NCBI RefSeq assembly: GCF_029626175.1
Contig: NZ_JARUBM010000002.1
Coordinates: 6,862,501-6,926,500 of the forward strand
Direction: 5' to 3'
Length of the DNA: 64,000 nucleotides
Origin: Micromonospora sp. WMMD1082
GTDB taxonomy: Bacteria > Actinomycetota > Actinomycetes > Mycobacteriales > Micromonosporaceae
A program made the position numbers and the translations under genes. Each line of letters opens with the position of its first letter. Within the stretch, counting starts at the first letter, position 1. Shown here one piece after another: positions 1 to 6,683 of this stretch. Below the pieces are notes generated by a model. The model was not told where the DNA came from and ran no database searches. It was given only the letters and a program-made list of their open reading frames with translations.

Positions 1-37
1 CGCGCCCGGCCGACTGATCGCAAATCGGCCGGGCGCG
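1..37. terminator. Rho-independent-type hairpin after tyrS
   Basis: A perfect 13-bp inverted repeat (1-13 pairs with 25-37) with an 11-nt loop lies 28 bases past the tyrS stop codon. It is GC-rich and has no clear U-run, as is usual for high-GC actinomycete terminators. It probably ends tyrS transcription and may serve a gene left of the window. Confidence 0.7.
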
Positions 38-65
38 TCCCGCGTCACACCGTGCGGGCGGCCGG

Positions 66-1358
66 TCAGCCGTCCAGCTCCACGCCGGCAAAGGAGCGCT
101 TCCCCCGCCGCAGCACGAGGTACCGCCCGTGCAGCAGATCCTCCGAGGTCACCACCGCGTCCGCCGCGGTCACCCGGTTGTTGTTGACGTAGGCACCGCC
201 CTCGGCGATCACCCGCCGGGCCTCCTTCATGCTCGGCACCAGGCCGGACTCCTTGAGCAGGGCGGCCACCTCGGTCAGCCCGGTGAGGCGAGCCAGACCG
301 GCCTCGGTGAGCGCGGCGCGCAGCGTCACCGGGGAGAGGTCATCGAGCGAGCCCCGACCGAACAGCGCCTGGCTGGCGGCAACCACCTGCGCCATCTCCC
401 GCTCGCCGTGCACCAGGGTGGTCAGCTCCTCGGCGAGGGCGCGCTGGGCGGCTCGGGAGGCCGGCCGCTCCGCGGTCTCTTTCTCCAGCACCTCCAACTC
501 CTCCCGGGGGCGGAAGCTGAAGTAGCGCAGGTAACGGCCGACATCCCGGTCGTCGACGTTGATCCAGAACTGGTAGAAGGCGTACGGGCTGGTCATCTCG
601 GGGTCGAGCCAGATCGCGCCGCCCTCGGTCTTGCCGAACTTGGCGCCGTCCGACTTGGTCACCAGCGGCGTGGTGAAGGCCTGCACCGGCCCGAGACCCC
701 GACGCCGGACGTAGTCGACGCCGGCGGTGATGTTGCCCCACTGGTCGGAGCCGCCGAACTGGAGCTGGCAGCCGTACCGTCGGTGCAGCTCGAAGAAGTC
801 GTTGGCCTGTAGTAGCTGGTAGCTGAACTCGGTGAAGCTGATCCCGCTCTCCAGCCGGGCCCGGACCACTTCCCGGGCCAGCATCCGGTTGACCGGGAAG
901 TGCTTGCCCACGTCGCGGAGAAACTCGATCACCGAGAGCTCGCCGGTCCACTCCAGGTTGTTGACCAGCTGGGCCGCGTTCTCCCCGGTGTACGCCACGA
1001 AGGGTGCGAGCTGGTCGCGAATCCGCTGGACCCAGCCCGCGACGACCTCCGGCGGGTTCAGGGTCCGCTCCGCGCTCTCCTTCGGGTCGCCGATCTGCCC
1101 GGTCGCGCCGCCGACGAGCAGCAGCGGGCGGTGCCCGGCGAGTTGCAGGCGGCGGGCGGTGGTGACCTGCATCAGATGGCCGACGTGCAGGCTCGGCGCG
1201 GTCGGATCGAAGCCCACATAGAAGGCGGCCCCGGTGCCGTCGAGCAGCGCGCGCAGCTCGTCGGGGTCGGTGGAGTCCTGGATCAGGCCGCGCCACCGCA
1301 GGTCGTCGATCAGGGAGTCCCGCCCGGTCGGCGGGAGGTTGCTCTCGGTCACGGTCAC
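66..1358 (-). CDS. tyrS: Tyrosyl-tRNA synthetase
   Basis: Cytoplasmic class I aminoacyl-tRNA synthetase that charges tRNA-Tyr. The 430-residue product has the Rossmann catalytic core with the HIGH-type motif HVGH at about residues 58-61, the tyrosine-pocket region QFGGSDQWGNITAG, the KMSKS equivalent KFGKT near residue 245, and a C-terminal S4-like RNA-binding domain (EARRVIAEGGAYVNNNRV). The frame is open upstream to 1892, but homology begins just after GTG 1358. That codon has GGGGGAG six bases before it, and a second in-frame GTG at 1352 is possible. Length matches the bacterial TyrS family. It is divergent from the thioesterase gene at 1449. Confidence 0.96.
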   Translation of the reverse strand: MTVTESNLPPTGRDSLIDDLRWRGLIQDSTDPDELRALLDGTGAAFYVGFDPTAPSLHVGHLMQVTTARRLQLAGHRPLLLVGGATGQIGDPKESAERTLNPPEVVAGWVQRIRDQLAPFVAYTGENAAQLVNNLEWTGELSVIEFLRDVGKHFPVNRMLAREVVRARLESGISFTEFSYQLLQANDFFELHRRYGCQLQFGGSDQWGNITAGVDYVRRRGLGPVQAFTTPLVTKSDGAKFGKTEGGAIWLDPEMTSPYAFYQFWINVDDRDVGRYLRYFSFRPREELEVLEKETAERPASRAAQRALAEELTTLVHGEREMAQVVAASQALFGRGSLDDLSPVTLRAALTEAGLARLTGLTEVAALLKESGLVPSMKEARRVIAEGGAYVNNNRVTAADAVVTSEDLLHGRYLVLRRGKRSFAGVELDG

Positions 1359-1448
1359 CGATTCTCCCCCATCACCCCGCTCCGGCCCTACCGGGTTCGT
1401 CACGCCGGTCCGGGCTAGGCTGGCGGCGCCAAGATCGAGGAGGTAGCC

Positions 1449-1844
1449 GTGGAGATGCCGACGACGTCGGGCGGTTTCGTCGCCCTGCTCGGGCTGGAGT
1501 TCGACGAGGTCAGCGGCGACCGGGTGGCGATCCGCTGGCAGGTCCGACCCGAACTGCACCAGCCGTACGGCATCCAGCACGGCGGGGTCTACTGCGCGGT
1601 GGTGGAGACCGCCGCCAGCGTGGGCGGGGCGCTCTGGCTGGGGGACCGTGGCCAGGTGGTCGGGGTGTCCAACCAGACCGACTTCCTGCGCGCGGTCCGT
1701 ACGGGCGAGCTCAGCGCGCTCGGCACACCGGTGCACCGGGGACGCAGCCAGCAGCTGTGGCAGGTGGAGATCAGCGACGCGGACGCCCGACTGGTCGCCC
1801 GCGGCCAGGTCCGTCTGCAGAACCTCTACCCGGACGCCGTCTGA
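1449..1844 (+). CDS. PaaI-type hotdog-fold thioesterase
   Basis: Small 131-residue acyl-CoA thioesterase-like protein of the hotdog superfamily, PaaI/DUF4442-like group. The diagnostic part is the stretch YGIQHGGVYCAVVETAAS (about residues 38-55), where the HGG turn starts the hotdog helix and the acidic residue in the helix corresponds to the catalytic carboxylate of the family. The start is GTG 1449, preceded by a good GAGGAGG. It is divergent from tyrS. The natural acyl-CoA substrate cannot be told from sequence. Confidence 0.85.
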   Translation: MEMPTTSGGFVALLGLEFDEVSGDRVAIRWQVRPELHQPYGIQHGGVYCAVVETAASVGGALWLGDRGQVVGVSNQTDFLRAVRTGELSALGTPVHRGRSQQLWQVEISDADARLVARGQVRLQNLYPDAV

Positions 1845-1950
1845 CGAGGGACGCCCCCCACGGTCCACCCTGCCGGTAAGGCTCGTTTGCACTAGATTGC
1901 GGCTTTAGCGGCGATATCGTCGCGTCGATGACCGAGCCCGCGCCGCCGAC

Positions 1951-3177
1951 GTGAAGAAGCTCCTCGCCGCCACGCTCGGCATCCTGTCCGCGATCGGCGG
2001 CTTCGTCGACATCGGCGACCTCGTCGCCGCCGGGCAGGCCGGCGCCCGGTTCGGCATGGCGCACACCTGGGTGCTGCTGCTCGGGGTGGTGGCGATCTGC
2101 GCGTACGCCGAGATGGCCGGACGGATCGCGGCGGTGACCGGCCGGGCGGTGTTCGACCTGATCCGGGAGCGGCTCGGCGCGCGGATGGCGCTGGTCAACC
2201 TGGTGGCGTCGTACCTGGTCACGGTGATCACCCTGGCCGCCGAGCTGGGTGGGGTGGCGCTGGCGTTGCGGCTGGCCACCGGCGTGCCGTACCTGCTCTG
2301 GGTGCCGGTGGCCGGCGCCGCGGTCTGGCTGGTGCTGTGGCGGATGCGGTTCCCGCTGATGGAGCGGATCTTCGGGCTGGCCGGGCTGGCGTTGGTGATC
2401 TTCGCGGTGGCGCTGTTCTGGCTGCCGACCGACTGGGCGGCACTCGGCCGCAGCGCGGTGGCCCCCGGCGACTCCGGCCAGGGGTGGGGCGCGTACTGGT
2501 TCTTCGCGGTGGCGCTGTTCGCCTCCACCGTCAGCCCGTACGAGGTCTTCTTCTTCTCCTCCGGCGGGGTCGAGGAGCGCTGGAGCCCGGCCGACCTGGC
2601 CGATGCCCGGTTCAGCGTGCTGGTCGGCTTTCCGATCGGCGGGTTCCTCGCCCTGTCGCTGATCGCCACCGCGGCCGTGGTGCTGCGTCCCGCCGGCGTG
2701 TCGGTGGACAGCCTCGACCAGGTGGCGCACCCGGTCGTGCTGGCCTTCGGCGCGGTCGGCCTGGCCGTGGCGGCGCTGGCGTTCTTCGCGGTCACCTTCG
2801 GCGCCGCGCTGGAGACCGGCCTCTCCGCCGCGTACGCCGCCGCGCAGTACTTCGGCTGGCAGTGGGGCAAGCGGGTCAGCCCCCGGGAGGCGGCACGATT
2901 CCACACGGTGCTGCTGGTCAGCGTGCTGCTCGGGGTGCTCCTGCTGCTCACCACGGTCGACCCGGTGACGCTCACCGAGTACATGCTGATCATCAGCGCG
3001 GTGGCGCTGCCGCTGACCTACCTGCCGATCCTGGTGGTCGCCAACGACCGCACCTACCTGGGCGACCGGGTCAACGGCCGGGCGCTCAACCTGCTGGGAG
3101 CGGTGCTGCTGCTGGTCATCCTGGCGGCGTCGATCGCCGCCGTACCCCTGGCCATCGGTACGAGAATGGGACAGTGA
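1951..3177 (+). CDS. Divergent Nramp-family divalent metal transporter
   Basis: Polytopic membrane protein of 408 residues, with about 11 hydrophobic segments and no cytosolic domain, related to Nramp/MntH proton-coupled metal carriers. The first helix carries GGFVDIGDLVAAGQAG where canonical Nramp proteins have a DPGN metal motif, and the sixth-helix region reads STVSPYEVFFFSSG where the MPH motif is expected. Both metal-binding signatures are therefore altered, so the substrate may not be manganese or iron; a magnesium-type or other role is possible. GTG 1951 is the only start after the in-frame stop at 1906-1908, and no Shine-Dalgarno sequence is visible, so the message may be leaderless. 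It overlaps the next gene by GTGA. Confidence 0.8.
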   Translation: MKKLLAATLGILSAIGGFVDIGDLVAAGQAGARFGMAHTWVLLLGVVAICAYAEMAGRIAAVTGRAVFDLIRERLGARMALVNLVASYLVTVITLAAELGGVALALRLATGVPYLLWVPVAGAAVWLVLWRMRFPLMERIFGLAGLALVIFAVALFWLPTDWAALGRSAVAPGDSGQGWGAYWFFAVALFASTVSPYEVFFFSSGGVEERWSPADLADARFSVLVGFPIGGFLALSLIATAAVVLRPAGVSVDSLDQVAHPVVLAFGAVGLAVAALAFFAVTFGAALETGLSAAYAAAQYFGWQWGKRVSPREAARFHTVLLVSVLLGVLLLLTTVDPVTLTEYMLIISAVALPLTYLPILVVANDRTYLGDRVNGRALNLLGAVLLLVILAASIAAVPLAIGTRMGQ

Positions 3178-3554
3178 GGATCCAGATCAGCCGGCAGTTG
3201 CTCGACCGCCAACTCGTCGACGTCGACGGCCGGCTGGTCGGCAAGGTCGACGACGTGGAGTTCGGGCTCGACGCGGACGGGGTGCCGTACCTGCGGACGC
3301 TGCTCAGCGGGCCGGGCGCGCTCGGGCTGCGGGTCGGCGGTCGGCTCGGCCGGATGCTGGTGCTGACCGCCGAGCGGTTCGTCACGGACCGGCCGTTGAC
3401 CCCCCTGCGCATCCCGTACGCGCTGGTCGCGCGGGTCGACAGCGCGGTGCGGCTGCGGGTGCGGGCCGAGGAACTGGCCGACCCGCCGGTGGAGGCGTGG
3501 CTGCGCCGCAACCTGATCGGCCGGATCCCGGGGGCCGACCGTGCGAGCGGGTGA
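3174..3554 (+). CDS. PRC-barrel domain protein
   Basis: A 126-residue soluble protein starting at GTG 3174, overlapping the stop of the Nramp-like gene (GTGA), so the two are translationally coupled. The opening pattern (RQLLDRQLVDVDGRLVGKVDD, shortened here to its first 20 residues RQLLDRQLVDVDGRLVGKVD) is the PRC-barrel signature: a small beta-barrel found in ribosome maturation factors, photosynthetic reaction centres and regulatory parts of MgtE-type transporters. Coupling to a transporter suggests a regulatory or accessory subunit; that is inference. Confidence 0.75.
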   Translation: MRIQISRQLLDRQLVDVDGRLVGKVDDVEFGLDADGVPYLRTLLSGPGALGLRVGGRLGRMLVLTAERFVTDRPLTPLRIPYALVARVDSAVRLRVRAEELADPPVEAWLRRNLIGRIPGADRASG

Positions 3555-3855
3555 ACTGCTGGGTCGGACCGCGTACGACGAGCGGGGCCGGCGGTTGGGT
3601 CGGGTGGTGGACCTGGTGGTGCGCGGCTCCCCCGACGGCCCGCTGCGGCTGACCGACCTGGTCGTCACCCGGCACTGGTACGGCCGGTTGAGCGGACGGC
3701 TGATCGGCCCGGAGCGGCACCCGTCGGGGCCGTGGGCCATCCGGGCGACGGCCCGGCTGCTCGGCCGCAGCACCGTGCAGGTGCCGCTGCACCGGGTACG
3801 GCTGGACCCACCGCTGCCGGCCGGAGCCGGGTGGGGCCGGGCGCCCGAGTGCTGA
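3541..3855 (+). CDS. Second PRC-barrel-like protein
   Basis: A 104-residue protein starting at GTG 3541 and overlapping the first PRC-barrel gene by 14 bases. It repeats the same barrel pattern (GELLGRTAYDERGRRLGRVV) and ends within two bases of the convergent CorC-type gene. The pair could arise from duplication. No catalytic motif is seen. It is likely the third member of the Nramp-PRC-PRC operon. Confidence 0.7.
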   Translation: MRAGELLGRTAYDERGRRLGRVVDLVVRGSPDGPLRLTDLVVTRHWYGRLSGRLIGPERHPSGPWAIRATARLLGRSTVQVPLHRVRLDPPLPAGAGWGRAPEC

Positions 3856-3856
3856 G

Positions 3857-5230
3857 TCAGCGGCGGCGTTCCAGCACCGACCGGGCGTCGACCGGCGCTG
3901 CCTGCGGGTCGTCCCGCCGCGCCTCGTGCGTCGGCGGGGCCGGGTGCGACGGTGGCGCCTCGGCGGCCCGGCGCAGCCGGACGGCGGAGACTGCCCGGTC
4001 GTCGGCGAGGGTCACCTCCAGCCGCCAGCCGTCGACGGTGAGGTGCTCGCCGGCCGTGGGGATCCGGCCGAGGCCGGCCAGGACCAGGCCGGCGACGGTG
4101 GTGTAGTCGCCGTCCGGGCGGCCGGGCAGGTCGACGCCGATGTCGGGCAGGTCGTGGACGGGGAAGGTGCCCGGCAGCAGCAGCGCGCCGTCGGCCTCGG
4201 TACGCACCTCGCCGACGTCCCGGTCGGTCTCGTCGTAGATCTCCCCGACGATCTCCTCCAGGATGTCCTCCAGCGTGACGATGCCGTCGACGGCGCCGCG
4301 TTCGTCCACGACCAGGGCCATGTGCTGGCGTTCGGCCTTGAACCGGCGTAGCGCGTCGACCACCGGCACCGAGTCCGGCAGCAGCATCGGCGCCCGGGCG
4401 TACTCGTCGACCTGCCGGTCGCCCGGCACGCCGACCAGGTCCCGCAGGTGGATGACGCCGACCGTCTCGTCCAGCCCGCCGTGGCGTACCACCGGCGCGC
4501 GGGAGTGCCCGGAGGCGGCCAGCACGAGTCGGGCGGCCTCGGCGGTGGTGCCGCTGTCCAGGTGGAAGACCTGCAGCCGGGGCACCAGCACCGCCCGCAG
4601 CCGCCGCTCGGCGATCTCCACGGCGCCGGCGATGATGGTCTGCTGCTCCTTGGTGAAGCCGTGGTTGCCGGCGACGATGTCCCGCAGCTCGTCCGGGCTG
4701 ATCTCGTCCCGTTCGAGCTTCGGGTCCAGGCCGAACAGCCGTACCACCAGGTCGCTGGTGGCGCTGAGCACCCAGACCGCCGGCCGGGTGAGGATGGCGA
4801 GCAGGTCCAGCGGTCGGGCGACGAGCAGCGCCCACCGTTCCGGAACCTGCATGGCGACCCGCTTCGGGGCCAGCTCGCCGAAGACCAGGGTGACGAAGGT
4901 CAGCGCCAGCGTGACCAGCACGACGGCCACCGGCTCGGCGGCCCGGCCGAGCAGGTCGTCGAGGAGCGGGACCAGCGGCCGGGCCAGGGACACCGCGGCG
5001 GCCGCCGAGGCGAGGAAGCCGGCCAGGGTGATGCCGATCTGGATGGTGGCCAGGAAGCGGTTGGGATCCCGGGCCAGCCGGGCCAGCACCCGGCCCGCCC
5101 GGCCGGTCCGTTCCAGCCGCTGGACCTGGCTGTCCCGCAGCGACACCAGCGCCAGTTCGCTGCCCGCCAGGATCGCGTTCACCACGATCAGGACTGCGAC
5201 CAGGGCCAGCTGGCTCCAGTAGCTCTGCAC
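3857..5230 (-). CDS. CNNM/CorC-type (DUF21-CBS) membrane protein
   Basis: A 457-residue protein of the HlyC/CorC/CNNM family, implicated in magnesium or cobalt handling. It has an N-terminal DUF21 domain of about four hydrophobic helices (residues 5-190), a CBS-domain pair (about 205-330, including HMALVVDERGAVDGIVTLED) and a C-terminal CorC_HlyC domain (about 345-430, DGDYTTVAGLVLAGLGRIPT). Start GTG 5230 has AGGGAGAG at proper spacing. It converges with the Nramp-PRC-PRC operon, with one base between stops, so both units may concern divalent cations. Confidence 0.9.
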   Translation of the reverse strand: MQSYWSQLALVAVLIVVNAILAGSELALVSLRDSQVQRLERTGRAGRVLARLARDPNRFLATIQIGITLAGFLASAAAAVSLARPLVPLLDDLLGRAAEPVAVVLVTLALTFVTLVFGELAPKRVAMQVPERWALLVARPLDLLAILTRPAVWVLSATSDLVVRLFGLDPKLERDEISPDELRDIVAGNHGFTKEQQTIIAGAVEIAERRLRAVLVPRLQVFHLDSGTTAEAARLVLAASGHSRAPVVRHGGLDETVGVIHLRDLVGVPGDRQVDEYARAPMLLPDSVPVVDALRRFKAERQHMALVVDERGAVDGIVTLEDILEEIVGEIYDETDRDVGEVRTEADGALLLPGTFPVHDLPDIGVDLPGRPDGDYTTVAGLVLAGLGRIPTAGEHLTVDGWRLEVTLADDRAVSAVRLRRAAEAPPSHPAPPTHEARRDDPQAAPVDARSVLERRR

Positions 5231-5391
5231 GCCAGGCTCTCCCTCGCTGGACAGCGCCCCGGTGGCGCCGCCGGCGGAGGCCCCGCCGGCGTAGCGGTGC
5301 CTATGCCCACTCCCCCCGGCCGCAAATCATCGCCCAGCCCCCGCCCCGGCCATGGCCGCCGCCGCGACCACGACGGGACGGTTCCGGGCGG

Positions 5392-6027
5392 TTACCCGCG
5401 CGGGACCGAGGGGGCGGGCAGGTCCAGCACGAACGAGTCCCCCTCGCGGCGGAACCCGAGGCGGTGGTAGTAGGGGGCGATCATGCCGGGCGGGCTCACC
5501 ACCCGGCGGAACCCCCGGTCGGTGAACAGGCTGCTGCGCCGGTAGACGAACTCGCCGGGGGTGAAGTCACGAAACGGCGGGGTGACGTAGTCGAGGTCGA
5601 CCTGGGCCACCCCGTCCCCGGTGTCCCGCACCAGCACCACACCGACGACCTCGTCGGCGCGTACGACGAGGAAGGCCGAGCGGCCGGCCGGGCGCCCCGG
5701 GTCGAAGCGGGGGTTGAACCGGGCGATGTCGGCGCCGTGCACCCGCAGCGTGTGGGCCAGGAACGCGTCGTCGGCACCCACCTCGACCACCTGGTAGGTC
5801 TGCTCGTCGTGGCGGGTGGTGAGCAGCCGCCGCAGGTACCACACGTTGATCACGGCCAGCACGACGTTCAGCCCCACCATCGGCCAGACCTGTATGGCGA
5901 GGTTGTAGCCGATCAGGATGAGGCAGCCGACGAGGTTGAGGGCGCGCAGCCGCAGGATGCGCGTCTGCAGCAGCGACCACACCAGCAGCGCCGAGCCGGC
6001 CCAGCCGACGAGTTCCAGCCAGTTCAC
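5392..6027 (-). CDS. Membrane protein with C-terminal GNAT-like domain
   Basis: A 211-residue protein with three hydrophobic helices in residues 5-70 (LVGWAGSALLVWSLLQTRIL and following), resembling the YgjV-type small membrane module, then a cytosolic domain. That domain ends with APYYHRLGFRREGDSFVLDL, which looks like the last strand-helix of a GNAT acetyltransferase. The acetyl-CoA loop is not obvious, so catalytic activity is uncertain. The chosen GTG 6027 has no strong ribosome-binding site. Function unknown. Confidence 0.7.
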   Translation of the reverse strand: MNWLELVGWAGSALLVWSLLQTRILRLRALNLVGCLILIGYNLAIQVWPMVGLNVVLAVINVWYLRRLLTTRHDEQTYQVVEVGADDAFLAHTLRVHGADIARFNPRFDPGRPAGRSAFLVVRADEVVGVVLVRDTGDGVAQVDLDYVTPPFRDFTPGEFVYRRSSLFTDRGFRRVVSPPGMIAPYYHRLGFRREGDSFVLDLPAPSVPRG

Positions 6028-6076
6028 CCCGCGAGGGTAGTCGCCGCGCTGGTCAGCGCGGGTGTCAGGGCCTCGT

Positions 6077-6556
6077 TCAGCCCGGCAGCTCCAGGACGTA
6101 CTCGTCGACGACGTGGCCTCGGCCCGGGGCGTACCCCCGGTCGGTGCCCCGCACGACGAACCCGCACCGGCGCAGCACGGCCAGCGAGGCGACGTTGTCG
6201 GTCGCCGCCCGCGCGTACAGCGGTCGGCGCGGGACCTCGCGCAGCAGCGCGGCCAGGGCGCGGGTGGCGTACCCGCGACCCCAGCGCGCCCGGTCGATCC
6301 AGTAGCTGACCTCGGTGCGGTCGCCGACGGGGAAGGCCAGCACGTGGCCGACCACCGTGCCGTCGACGGTCACCGTGCGGGCCACGATCTGCGGGTCGGT
6401 CAGGATGCGCACCCAGTGCGCGGCGAAGGCCCGACGGTCGGTCGGGTCCGGGGCACCGAAGGCGGCGATCCGGTTGGCCTCCGGGTCGAGTTGGTGGGCG
6501 AAGAACTCCAACAGGTCGTCCTCGCCGACCGGGCGCAGCCGCAGATCGTCGGTCAC
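6077..6556 (-). CDS. GNAT family N-acetyltransferase (RimJ/RimL-like)
   Basis: A 159-residue acetyltransferase of the RimJ/RimL-like GNAT group, which acetylates amines on proteins or small molecules from acetyl-CoA. The acetyl-CoA binding loop region is RARWGRGYATRALAALLREV (about 88-107), where the usual R/Q-G-x-G-x-A/G appears as RGYATRA, followed by ARAATDNVASLAVLRRCGF, the Asn-containing helix and final strand. Start GTG 6556 lacks a clear Shine-Dalgarno. It is divergent from ppdK, with a DosR-like box between them. Confidence 0.88.
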   Translation of the reverse strand: MTDDLRLRPVGEDDLLEFFAHQLDPEANRIAAFGAPDPTDRRAFAAHWVRILTDPQIVARTVTVDGTVVGHVLAFPVGDRTEVSYWIDRARWGRGYATRALAALLREVPRRPLYARAATDNVASLAVLRRCGFVVRGTDRGYAPGRGHVVDEYVLELPG

Positions 6557-6578
6557 CGGCCGACCATACGTGCCCGAA

Positions 6579-6592
6579 GGGACCTGTGGCCC
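6579..6592. promoter_or_regulatory. DosR/DevR-like box between GNAT gene and ppdK
   Basis: GGGACCTGTGGCCC matches the mycobacterial DosR core GGGACTWWAGTCCC at about 10 of 14 positions and is a near-dyad. It lies 92 bases before the ppdK start and 23 bases upstream of the divergent GNAT gene. A similar box precedes the P-type ATPase. Operator role is inferred. Confidence 0.4.
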
Positions 6593-6683
6593 CCTGCCGG
6601 GTCGGCTTTCGGCCCTGCCCCGAGCGCCGGTGGCGCTGGTACCAACAGGTCAGAGGCATCGACGACGAGGTGGAGGCCCGGCC

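Noticed and set aside
66..1892. 608-residue open frame containing TyrS
   Set aside because: The first 178 codons have no TyrS homology and run antisense through the thioesterase gene; GTG 1358 with a ribosome-binding site gives the normal TyrS length.
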